Shown here piece after piece: positions 1 through 8,812 of a stretch of DNA of 64,000 nt. Numbering within the stretch: position 1 is the first letter of the stretch; each line of letters starts with the position of its first letter. The notes under the pieces were generated by a model. That model did no database searches. It worked only from the letters and a program-made list of their open reading frames with translations, and was not told where the DNA came from. This DNA is from Sorghum bicolor (lineage: Eukaryota > Streptophyta > Magnoliopsida > Poales > Poaceae). The position numbers and the translations under genes were made by a program. Where the stretch lies: assembly GCF_000003195.3 (NCBI RefSeq), contig NC_012879.2, forward strand, positions 22,106,844-22,170,843, in the 5' to 3' direction.

Positions 1-405
1 CATGAGAGATTTGTTGAGAGCATTCATATGGAGAAGTTGGTGTACTTCACTAAAATCTATCCATATGACGTCATCTCCACGGAAGTAGTGTCGGTCGCGG
101 ACTCGGACGACAATCAATTCTTCTTCTATATATTTTGAGCTGACTCTCAAGTAGTACTCGTGCAGCTTGTATATTTGCGTACCAAGTCCTCATACCTTCT
201 CAGGGTGGCACATACTCCTGCCGTAAATGTACCGACTCTGATAGTCATCGACACCTCCGTGGATTGGCGCATCGGTACGCCCTAGAAGTGCTTCTAGGGG
301 CAGCCCAGTTTCTTCCATCCAATTCTCGAGTTCATCTAAGTCCACATTAGCAGGTATAGTCATTGCCAGCAAGTTGGCGTTTGAATCGTACTCATTCGCA
401 ACCAC
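1..405 (-). pseudogene. CACTA-encoded Ulp1-like (peptidase C48) protein, N-terminal part, broken
   Basis: On the minus strand a 71-residue open frame (405 to 190) ends at TGA. Past the stop the same frame goes on with a segment of the type KLHEYYL...VRVRDRHYF...DDVIWIDFSEVHQLL...ALNKS. This resembles the region that precedes the catalytic part of Ulp1-like proteases in grass CACTA elements: a helix with H/WYM, a charged stretch, then a W-x-D/E-F motif. The second CACTA in this window has the same kind of segment (about 15540-15820, minus). The catalytic His, Asp and Cys would lie outside the window. The in-frame TGA at about 190 suggests a pseudogene, although CHPEKV is followed by a GTATGA that could be a splice donor. 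The function, if any, would concern the transposon and not the host. Confidence 0.45.
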
Positions 406-458
406 TATGGTTTTGCAAAATTTTCAAAGTTCATCGAAAGGTCTGTTCTCTAGTAGTG
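1..458 (-). mobile_element. CACTA (En/Spm-type) transposon, terminal part, continues beyond the window
   Basis: The sequence ends at 458 with ...tctctagtagtg, which on the minus strand reads CACTACTAGAGA, the usual start of a grass CACTA terminus. Just inside it lies a minus-strand coding remnant resembling the Ulp1-like protease of CACTA elements. The other end lies left of the window, so no target-site duplication can be verified. The Sirevirus sits only 43 bp to the right. Confidence 0.55.
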
Positions 459-1059
459 AAATTAGAGGACTAGAATGCATTTCCAAATATCATCGACCTA
501 TTGAAAGCCCTAGTTTGGTTTTGGATAATTGATGAAACCCTAGTACTATCCTCTGTACTAAGTGTGTGTAGACTTAATGAGGTTGGTACATGCCAAGTGA
601 TGGAGCAAGTGATGATCATGGTGATGATGGTGATGACCACAAGGTGATCAAGTGCTCAACTTGGAAAAGAAGAAAGAGAAAAACAAAACCGTATGGAGAT
701 CAAGGCAAAGGTATTGCTTAGGGTTTTGGTTTTGGTGATCAAGACACCATAGAGGGTGTGATCACATTTAGGATAGATAGCCGTACTATAAAGAGGGGAA
801 TTCTTTGGCTAAACGGTTATCAAGTGCCACTAGGTGCCATTGTTCATGTGCATGCATTTAGAACCTAGTGAGCTAACTTAACTCCTTCAAAGAAATTGAT
901 TGTGAAAATGCTAACACACGTGCACATGTTGGTTTACACATTGTGGTGTTGGCACACTTTCGGCGCTTTTCGAGAAAATGAAGTGCATATTTTCTATTGC
1001 GCCGGTGGGAAATTTGGAGAAGTCGTGGGAGTGTTTCTCGCTGAGAAAACACACACCGG

Positions 1060-1400
1060 ACGCTGGCTCAGAGGCACCGAACGCTGTGTCTGAGCGTCCG
1101 GTGCGCAGGTTGCCGGGCCCATCTAGGGTAAGGCACCGGACGATAGGCACCGGTGTGAGGTACGTTTTGCAGACATCTCTGGGTGTGATTCCGGTGAGCA
1201 CCGGACGCTCAGGGTGCGTCCGGTGGCTCGCGTCCGGTGACCCTGCGAGTTTGCGGAGCTCTCTGCGCATGAGTCCGGTGTGCACCGGACAGCGTCCGGT
1301 GCTCTGCAGGTTACCGTTAGACTCTGACACACGGCTGACTTTAGAGCACCGGACACAGGTGTTGAGCGTCCGGTGCCCCTTTAAGAGCGTCCGGTGACCC
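1060..1400 (+). repeat. Array of CACCGG / CCGGTG palindromic motifs in the 5' LTR
   Basis: Short motifs such as CACCGGACGCT, GAGCGTCCGGTG and GTGAGCACCGGACGC recur in both orientations and form many small palindromes, ending about 50 bp before the TATA box. The block is GC- and CpG-rich compared with its surroundings. Multi-copy CACCGGAC/GTCCGGTG palindromes are a published feature of Sirevirus LTRs. The matching block of the 3' LTR is at about 9352-9765. Confidence 0.8.
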
Positions 1401-1448
1401 CGTATTTCGCCCAGTGAAAGCGCCAACGGCTCTATTTGCTTGAGGGGC

Positions 1449-1456
1449 TATAAATA
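1449..1456 (+). promoter_or_regulatory. TATA box of the Sirevirus LTR promoter
   Basis: TATAAATA stands in GGGGCTATAAATACG just after the palindrome array. The 3' LTR has the identical box at 9806-9813. The position suggests that transcription begins about 30 bp downstream, with the rest of the LTR as R and U5. Confidence 0.7.
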
Positions 1457-2328
1457 CGTGTTTGGCCGGCTTGGGGCTCACCCTCTTGGCATTCTTGACT
1501 ACTAGACATCCTTGTGAGCCTAAGCAAACTCCTCCCACTCATCTCCTTCATAGATTAAACATCTTTGTGAGATTGGGAGTGATTCCAAGTGCATTTGCTT
1601 GAGTGATTGCATCTAGTGGCACTTGGGGATCGTTCTAGCTGCGGTTTTCTTGTTACTCTTGGTGGTTGCCGCCACCTAGATGGCTTGGAGCACCGGAGGA
1701 GGATTGGCACGAGTTGGTGATTGTTTGTGGCCATCTCCCGGTGATTGTGAGAGGTTTGTGCCTACCTCGGCGGAGTGCCAAAGGCAACATTAGTGGATTG
1801 CTCGTGTCATTGAGTTACCTCACTTATGGGTAGGTTCTTGTGGTGTCCTAGTGAGGACGAGGTTCGTGCAACACCTCTTAGCCACCGAACCACCAAGTGT
1901 TGGTCGACACAACGGGGACGTAGCGTGCCGGCAAGCACGTGAACCTCGGGAGAAAAATTGTGTGTCTCCATTGTGATTGTTCATTGGATTTCTCCCGGTG
2001 ATTGGACTTCATATTATTGATTGGTTCATCCCCTCTACGTGGCGGTATGAAGATCAAACTATCTCTTTTTACATTCCCGCAAACTAGAGTAGCTTACTTA
2101 CTTGTATAGAAACTTTTAGGTAGCTTTCTAGTGTAAGTAGTGACATAGCTCTTGTGTGCCTAGTGATTATATCAACTAGAATTGTTGGATAGGTGGCTTG
2201 CAAACACCCCATTAGAGCTAGAGCAAAAAGCTTCGCTTTGTTATTAACTAACCTCTTGCTCTAGTGAGTTTGTAGATTTTTTAAATAGGCTATTCACCCC
2301 CCCTCTAGCCATATTAGGACCTTTCAAG

Positions 2329-2340
2329 TGGTATCGGAGC
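2329..2340 (+). other. Primer-binding site, initiator tRNA-Met type (Sirevirus)
   Basis: TGGTATCGGAGC begins two bases after the 5' LTR. It differs by one base (G for A) from TGGTATCAGAGC, the usual complement of the plant initiator tRNA-Met 3' end. Confidence 0.9.
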
Positions 2341-2385
2341 TGTGGTCACCGTTTGTGAAGGCTTAACAACCTCGGTGCTCAAATT

Positions 2386-4467
2386 ATGGCTCAAATAGTG
2401 TTCAACCATGTTGGGGGCAAACCACCGTTCTTTGATGGCACAAGCTCTTTTGACTATTGGAAGAGAAAGATGAAAATGTATCTTGGATCAATAAATGATA
2501 GAGTGTGGGAAGTCACCGAAAATGACTTTGTGATTCTTGATCCGGCTAACCCCACCGACAATGAGAGAGCAAATAAGCAATGCAATACTATGGCTCTCAA
2601 CACAATATACAATGGCATTGATTCAAAGGTATTTGAACAAGTCAAAGATCTTGAGAAGGCTAGTGAAGTGTGGACAAGGCTTGAAGAAACATATGAGGGC
2701 ACTACAACGGTAAAAAGTGCCAAGTTGTATATGCTCAAGGACAAGCTTTCAAACTTTAAGATGAAGGATGATGAGTCCATACCAGAGATGTTCTATAGGC
2801 TCCAAGTCATCATAAATGATCTCAAGGGCCTTGGTGAGAAAGTGAAGGATGAGGACTTCATTCACAAGTTCTTGATGTGCTTGCTCAAGAGGTTCAAGAC
2901 ATTGAGAACAATCATCTTTAGAGGTGGATTGACCGGTGTATCTCCCAATGAGGTACTTGGAGATGTCATGACCGAAGATCAATACAATGACAATGATGAT
3001 GATGAGGTCATGAAGAAGGACGATGATGACAAGAAGAAGAGTGTAGCATTCAAAGCTAGCTCTTCATCCAAGAGCAAGAACAAGGGCAAAGCCAAGAAGG
3101 AAGAATCAAGCGATGAGGAGTGCTCCAATGATGATAGTGATGATGAAGCACTAGCACTCTTCGTCCGCAAGTTTGGCAAGATGATGAAGAAGAAGGGCTA
3201 TCACACAAGAAAGAGAAGGGACAACTCCAAGAACAAGGAATATGTGAGGCTATGCTACAAGTGCAAGAGTCCCGATCATATTGTGGCGGATTGTCCATAC
3301 AATAGTGATCATGATGAGCATGAGAAGAAGAACAAGAAGGAGAAGAAAGAAAAGAAAGAAAAGAAGATGGTCTTCAAGAAGAAGAAGAAGGGTGGATCCT
3401 ATGTTGTGACTTGGGATAGTGATGCTTCTTCGGATGATGATTCTAGTGATGATGACAAGGCATCCAAGAAGAAGGCGCTTGCAAGCATTGCTATCAACAA
3501 CAAGCCATCACTCTTCGACACTCCTTCATGCTTCATGGCCAAGGGCCACAAGGTACAATATGATGAGAGTGAAAGTGAAAGTGAACATGAACATGATAGT
3601 GATAGTGATGATGAAAATGAATTCACTAATGAACAACTCATGGACATGTTAGAACAAGCCGATTCTCTCATTCAATCTAAAAACAAGAAGTGCAAAGAAT
3701 TGGCCAAGAAGTTAAAAGCTCTTGAGCAATCCTTTGATGAGCTCAATACTAATCATGAGAGGCTAGTGGAAGCCCATGAGAAGCTTGGCAAGGCTCACAC
3801 CAAGCTTGAGAAAGCTCACTCCTTGTTGTTAGAAGAGAACAAGGAAAAGGTTGTTGTATCATGTGATGTGGGCACAACATGTGACTTAATTAAAGAATCA
3901 CCCAACCCACCTATTGTTGTTGCCACTAACTCTTCATGTAGGTCTTCATCCACCACCATCAACTCTACCTCTACTTCTAATGTTAGTGTCACTTGTGATA
4001 CCTCACTAAAGGTTGAGAATGAGACTCTCAAGAGAGAGGTGGATGAGCTCACTCACGCCCTAGGCAAAGCCTATGGTGGTGAGGCCCGCTTGCTAAAGTG
4101 CTTGGGTAGCCAAAGGTTTTCTCTCAACAAAGAGGGATTAGGCTATACCCCCAAGAAGGGCAAGAAAGCCTTTGCAACTCACAAGCCTAGCTTTGTGAAG
4201 AGCAATGGTCGGTATTGCAACAAATGCAAGCAAGTTGGGCACCTAGAGCATAATTGCAACAAAATTAACAAGAACAAGAAAAATGCTAATGTGTCTTACA
4301 TTCCTTTTGATTCTTGTTATGTGCTTACCAAGGGTGAGAAGGGTGTGCATGCTAAGTTTATTGGTACACCAATTGTGGGTCCAAAGAAGAAGGCCATTTG
4401 GGTACCAAAGAGCTTAGTCACTAACCTCCAAGGACCCAAACAAGTATGGGTACCTAAGAAACATTGA
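2386..4467 (+). CDS. gag: Sirevirus Gag polyprotein
   Basis: A single 693-residue frame encodes the structural protein that forms the virus-like particle and packages the element RNA. Residues about 10-200 form the Copia gag domain (UBN2/DUF4219 type, with FFDGTSSFDYWKRKMKMYL near the start). Residues about 200-410 are very acidic and lysine-rich low-complexity sequence. A CCHC zinc knuckle lies at 290-303 (CYKCKSPDHIVADC), a coiled coil at about 418-490, and a second CCHC knuckle at 611-624 (CNKCKQVGHLEHNC). Two knuckles and a long gag fit Sireviruses. The ATG chosen is the first in frame, 59 bp after the LTR and right after the primer-binding site. The frame ends at TGA, and pol follows in the same frame. 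The truncated relative at 45136-45976 has a broken copy of the N-terminal half. Confidence 0.95.
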   Translation: MAQIVFNHVGGKPPFFDGTSSFDYWKRKMKMYLGSINDRVWEVTENDFVILDPANPTDNERANKQCNTMALNTIYNGIDSKVFEQVKDLEKASEVWTRLEETYEGTTTVKSAKLYMLKDKLSNFKMKDDESIPEMFYRLQVIINDLKGLGEKVKDEDFIHKFLMCLLKRFKTLRTIIFRGGLTGVSPNEVLGDVMTEDQYNDNDDDEVMKKDDDDKKKSVAFKASSSSKSKNKGKAKKEESSDEECSNDDSDDEALALFVRKFGKMMKKKGYHTRKRRDNSKNKEYVRLCYKCKSPDHIVADCPYNSDHDEHEKKNKKEKKEKKEKKMVFKKKKKGGSYVVTWDSDASSDDDSSDDDKASKKKALASIAINNKPSLFDTPSCFMAKGHKVQYDESESESEHEHDSDSDDENEFTNEQLMDMLEQADSLIQSKNKKCKELAKKLKALEQSFDELNTNHERLVEAHEKLGKAHTKLEKAHSLLLEENKEKVVVSCDVGTTCDLIKESPNPPIVVATNSSCRSSSTTINSTSTSNVSVTCDTSLKVENETLKREVDELTHALGKAYGGEARLLKCLGSQRFSLNKEGLGYTPKKGKKAFATHKPSFVKSNGRYCNKCKQVGHLEHNCNKINKNKKNANVSYIPFDSCYVLTKGEKGVHAKFIGTPIVGPKKKAIWVPKSLVTNLQGPKQVWVPKKH

Positions 4468-4479
4468 TTTGTTTTGTAG
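4465..4479 (+). other. gag-pol junction: two in-frame stops, with a possible splice acceptor
   Basis: gag ends at TGA (4465-4467). A TAG follows in the same frame at 4477-4479, and the frame is then open through all of pol. Between them lies TTTGTTTTGTAG, a pyrimidine-rich run ending in TAG that looks like a 3' splice site. So pol could be reached by stop readthrough (two stops would have to be passed) or from a spliced RNA. The sequence alone cannot decide. Confidence 0.6.
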
Positions 4480-4509
4480 GTAAACTATAAAGCCGGAGGA
4501 AGGCATTGG

Positions 4510-7500
4510 GTGCTTGATAGTGGGTGCACACAACACATGACCGGTGATTCAAGAATGTTCAATTCAATCAATCCAAATGATGACAATGGTGTTGATAGTA
4601 TCACATTTGGTGACCATGGCAAAGGCAAGGTCAAAGGGCTTGGTAAAATTGCTATATCCAATGACTTGAGCATTTCTAATGTGCTACTAGTAGAGAGCTT
4701 GAACTTCAACTTGCTATCCGTAGCTCAACTTTGTGATCTTGGTTTCAAATGCATATTTGGAGTTGATGATGTAGAGATCATAAGTGTAGATGGCTCTAAC
4801 TTGATATTCAAAGGCTTTAGATATGAGAATCTATACTTGGTTGATTTCAATGCTAGTGAAGCTCAATTATCAACATGCTTGCTCACTAAATCTAGCATGG
4901 GTTGGTTATGGCATAGAAGGCTTGGTCATGCTGGAATGAAACAATTAAACAAGTTAGTCAAGCATGATCTTGTTAGAGGCTTGAAAGATGTCACATTTGA
5001 GAAAGACAAGCTTTGTAGTGCATGTCAAGCCGGAAAACAAGTCGGCAACACTCATCCAAAGAAAAGCATCATGAGTACATGCAAGGCATTTGAGTTGTTG
5101 CACATGGACTTATTTGGACCAACCACATACACAAGCATTGGTGGAAACAAATATGGATTTGTGATAGTAGATGATTTCACAAGATATACATGGGTATTCT
5201 TTCTTAATGACAAGAGTGATGCTTTTGCAATCTTCAAATCATTTGTCAAGAGAATACACAATGAGTTTGAATCAACCATCAAGAAAGTGAGAAGTGACAA
5301 TGGAAGTGAATTCAAGAATACAAGAGTTGATGAGCTTTGTGATGATTTTGGCATTAGGCATCAATTCTCGGCCAAGTACACTCCACAATCAAATGGTCTT
5401 GTTGAGAGGAAGAATAGAACCTTGATTGACATGGCAAGATCAATGTTGAGTGAATACAATGTGAGTCATTCTTTTTGGGCCGAAGCAATCAACATGGCTT
5501 GCTACTATAGCAACCGACTCTATTGTCACCCAATGATGGAGAAGACTCCATATGAGCTCTTAAATGGAAGAAAGCCCAACATTGCATACTTTCGGGTTTT
5601 TGGTTGCAAATGCTACATATTGAAGAAAGGCACTAGATTGAGTAAATTTGAAAAGAAATGTGATGAAGGCTTCTTGCTTGGTTACTCAACTACTAGCAAA
5701 GCTTATAGAGTTTGGAATTTGGCTAGTGGTACTCTTGAAGAGGTGCATGATGTTGAGTTTGATGAAACAAATGGCTCTCAAGAGGAAGATGAGAATCTAG
5801 ATGATGTGAGAGGCACTCAATTGGCCGATGCAATGAAGAATATGGATATTGGTGATTTAAGGCCTAGAGAGGTGATTGATGTTGAAGATGACAAAGATCA
5901 AGTGCTTCCTACCTCTAATGTGCAAGCTAGTGGTTCTCATGATCAAAACCAAGCTAGTACAAGTGGTACACAAGTGCAAGATCAAAAAGCTAGTACATCA
6001 TCTCATGATCAACCAAGTGCAAGCAATCAAGTGCAAATACTCCAACCAACAAATATTGCAAGAGATCATCCATTGGATCATATCATAGGTGATATTCAAA
6101 GAGGAGTGCAAACTAGATCAAGACTAGCATCATTTTGTGAGCATTTCTCCTTTGTGTCTCACGTTGAGCCAAAGAAGATTGATGAAGCATTGAGAGATGT
6201 TGATTGGGTTAATGCTATGCATGAAGAGCTTAACAATTTCAAGAGAAATCAAGTATGGGAATTAGTTGAGAGGCCTAGTGATCACAATGTTATTGGTACT
6301 AGATGGGTCTTTCGCAACAAGCAAGATCAAGATGGGATAGTTGTAAGGAACAAAGCAAGATTGGTAGCACAAGGCTATACTCAAGTTGAAGGTCTTGACT
6401 TTGGTGAAACATATGCCCCGGTTGCAAGATTGGAAACAATTAGGATCTTGTTAGCCTATGCTTGTGCTCATAACATCAAGTTATACCAAATGGATGTCAA
6501 AAGTGCATTTCTCAATGGCTATATCAATGAAGAAGTCTATGTTGAGCAACCTCCCGGTTTTGAAGATGACAAGAAACCCAACCATGTTTACAAGCTAAGA
6601 AAGGCATTGTATGGTTTGATGCAAGCACCTAGAGCATGGTATGAGAGATTGAGAGATTTCTTACTCTCTAAAGGTTTCAAGATGGGCAAGGTTGACACCA
6701 CTCTCTTCACCAAGAAGATTGGCAAAGACTTGTTTGTGTTGCAAATATATGTTGATGATATCATTTTTGGATCAACCAACCAAGAATTTTGTGAAGAGTT
6801 TGGAAACATGATGGCTAATGAGTTTGAGATGTCAATGATTGGAGAGCTTAGCTACTTCCTTGGTCTTCAAATCAAGCAATTGAAGAATGGCACATTTGTG
6901 AGTCAAGGCAAGTACATAAAAGACATGCTCAAGAAGTTTGGTATGGATGATGCAAAATCAATTAGCACTCCAATGGGAACAAATGGAAGCCTAGATAGTG
7001 ACACAAGTGGAAATATGGTGGATCAAAAGTTATATCGGTCTATGATTGGAAGCCTACTCTATGTGACCGCATCAATACCGGATGTCATGTTTAGTGTATG
7101 CATGTGTGCAAGATTCCAAGCCTCACCAAGAGAAAGTCATTTGAAAGCAACAAAGAGAATATTGAGGTACTTGAAGCATACACAAAATGTTGGTTTGTGG
7201 TATCCCAAAGGTGCAAAGTTTGAACTTGTTGGATATTCCGATTCGGACTATGCGGGATGCAAAGTTGAGAGAAGAAGCACATCGGGCACATGTCAACTAT
7301 TGGGAAGATCACTTGTCTCATGGTCATCCAAGAAACAAAATAGTGTTGCACTATCAACCGCCGAAGCGGAGTACATTGCGGCCGGTAGTTGTTGTGCACA
7401 AATCCTATGGATGAAGGCAACATTGAAGGACTTTGGAATCAATTTCAAAGAAGTGCCATTGCTATGTGACAATGAAAGTGCCATGAAGCTCACCAACAAT

Positions 7501-7701
7501 CCGGTTCAACACTCAAGAACAAAGCACATAGATGTCCGCCATCACTTCATAAGAGATCACCAACAAAAGGGGGACATTTGCATTGAGAGTATAAGCACCA
7601 ATGATCAACTTGCCGATATATTCACCAAGCCACTTGATGAGAAGAGGTTTTGCAAGCTAAGGAATGAATTGAACATACTTGACTTCTCAAATATGTGTTG
7701 A
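4510..7701 (+). CDS. pol: Sirevirus Pol polyprotein: protease, integrase, reverse transcriptase, RNase H
   Basis: The 1063-residue frame is open from 4480; the first ATG is at 4510. Domains in order: aspartic protease start with DSG at residues 3-5; integrase zinc finger H135-H140-C169-C172; integrase core with D200, D263 and E299 (the D-35-E spacing is exact); a variable S/Q-rich linker at about 420-535; reverse transcriptase with the QMDVKSAFLNG motif and the catalytic YVDD at 747-750; RNase H with D911 (GYSDSDYAG), E952 (TAEAEY) and D987 (CDNESA). All catalytic residues I can check are present, and no stop or frameshift is seen. Integrase before RT defines Copia. The protein copies the element RNA and inserts the cDNA. 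Pol starts in the gag frame behind two stops, so its expression route is open. Confidence 0.95.
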   Translation: MLDSGCTQHMTGDSRMFNSINPNDDNGVDSITFGDHGKGKVKGLGKIAISNDLSISNVLLVESLNFNLLSVAQLCDLGFKCIFGVDDVEIISVDGSNLIFKGFRYENLYLVDFNASEAQLSTCLLTKSSMGWLWHRRLGHAGMKQLNKLVKHDLVRGLKDVTFEKDKLCSACQAGKQVGNTHPKKSIMSTCKAFELLHMDLFGPTTYTSIGGNKYGFVIVDDFTRYTWVFFLNDKSDAFAIFKSFVKRIHNEFESTIKKVRSDNGSEFKNTRVDELCDDFGIRHQFSAKYTPQSNGLVERKNRTLIDMARSMLSEYNVSHSFWAEAINMACYYSNRLYCHPMMEKTPYELLNGRKPNIAYFRVFGCKCYILKKGTRLSKFEKKCDEGFLLGYSTTSKAYRVWNLASGTLEEVHDVEFDETNGSQEEDENLDDVRGTQLADAMKNMDIGDLRPREVIDVEDDKDQVLPTSNVQASGSHDQNQASTSGTQVQDQKASTSSHDQPSASNQVQILQPTNIARDHPLDHIIGDIQRGVQTRSRLASFCEHFSFVSHVEPKKIDEALRDVDWVNAMHEELNNFKRNQVWELVERPSDHNVIGTRWVFRNKQDQDGIVVRNKARLVAQGYTQVEGLDFGETYAPVARLETIRILLAYACAHNIKLYQMDVKSAFLNGYINEEVYVEQPPGFEDDKKPNHVYKLRKALYGLMQAPRAWYERLRDFLLSKGFKMGKVDTTLFTKKIGKDLFVLQIYVDDIIFGSTNQEFCEEFGNMMANEFEMSMIGELSYFLGLQIKQLKNGTFVSQGKYIKDMLKKFGMDDAKSISTPMGTNGSLDSDTSGNMVDQKLYRSMIGSLLYVTASIPDVMFSVCMCARFQASPRESHLKATKRILRYLKHTQNVGLWYPKGAKFELVGYSDSDYAGCKVERRSTSGTCQLLGRSLVSWSSKKQNSVALSTAEAEYIAAGSCCAQILWMKATLKDFGINFKEVPLLCDNESAMKLTNNPVQHSRTKHIDVRHHFIRDHQQKGDICIESISTNDQLADIFTKPLDEKRFCKLRNELNILDFSNMC

Positions 7702-8812
7702 TGCACCCCCACTATATGACATGCCTCTCCTTCGAGCAAAGCAAGGTAAAATTGTTTGACATGTCATCCAGGCTATGCTAAGGACTTGCTTAGTGCATCT
7801 AGTCATTCCTTACATGTCTTAGGCTGATTCATGAAAATCAAATGAATTTGATGCTTGTATGGTACCACTATTGCTTCTATGCTTGACTTGATCTAGTGGT
7901 AGCATATGACATGTTTATGGGCTTGCAATCCTAGTGTTTGATCTAGAATATGAGCTATAAGTGTTTAACTCAACATGGTACAAGATAACCCTTATTTGGA
8001 GGTGTGAAGAAGCTTGTCCTTGGATCAAACCGAGTTAAATATCTTAGGCAAGTAATCTAGATTGGACCAATTTGGGAAAATGATCTCACTTCACATGGTT
8101 TCACACTAACCTATCTAAAATTTGAGCTCACCTTTTGTGGTCATTGATGACAAAGGGGGAGAAAATTTACCAAAGATTTAAGATAGGGGAGTAACTTAAT
8201 AAAAGAAGGGGAACAATTAAAATTTTGAAGCACACAAGTAGGGGGAGCAAGCTCATAAACTTGTATGTTGCCTTTGAACGTGCATAACATATGGTTGCTT
8301 GCATTTGCATTAGCTTTAGAAGTTTTCTCTCCAATGCCTTGCTTGTGTGGTGTATGCTAGTTGTAAGCTTGATTGATGAAATGAAGAACTAGCATGCATA
8401 GGTAGTGTAACTAGACTTTTAGTTGTTTCACAAGTAGTACTAGAACCTTGCTTATAATGTTGATCTCACGGGGTGTTCTAGTTTTGTGAATGTCTAGTTA
8501 CTAATGGTGCTAAGGATGGTATATATTGGCAACTCCGATTGGTATCACGCTTCAAAGGTCCATTCTTTACACCTTAGCATCATTTGGTAGAAATTGACTC
8601 CTATATCTCCTATTCAAGCATATGTGTAAGCTTTCAAATCCAAACTCTTAGCACATATGTAGGGGGAGCAATTGCTACCAATTTGGGTTTATGAAGCTTG
8701 TCCATAACCTTTGCACATGGTAAAATGCTTGGGCAAGCAACATGAATCCAAGAAAATTTTATTGAAAATCTTTGTAAAAAGGGTTGTCATCAATTACCAA
8801 AAAGGGGGAGAT
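7702..8812 (+). other. Sirevirus 3' non-coding region with multiple polypurine tracts
   Basis: No open frame longer than about 60 codons is seen. AGGGGGAG-type purine runs occur at about 8152-8162, 8239-8247, 8661-8668 and 8800-8810. The last one touches the 3' LTR and should prime plus-strand DNA. Repeated polypurine tracts before the 3' LTR are a known Sirevirus feature. There is no env-like frame, which some Sireviruses have. Confidence 0.8.

Larger units (their letters stand above)
502..2326 (+). repeat. 5' LTR of the Sirevirus
   Basis: Matches 8813-10683 nearly base for base. It is 46 bp shorter overall: two CCGGT-bounded segments of about 34 and 21 bp are missing and one 9-bp ATG/GTG-rich unit is extra. 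It starts TG and ends CA, and is followed directly by AG and the primer-binding site. Confidence 0.95.

Noticed and set aside
896..1538. Overlapping open frames on both strands in the Sirevirus LTR (repeated at 9198-9895)
   Set aside because: They occur in both LTRs, overlap in several frames, and come from the stop-poor CCGGT repeat array. No domain is seen.
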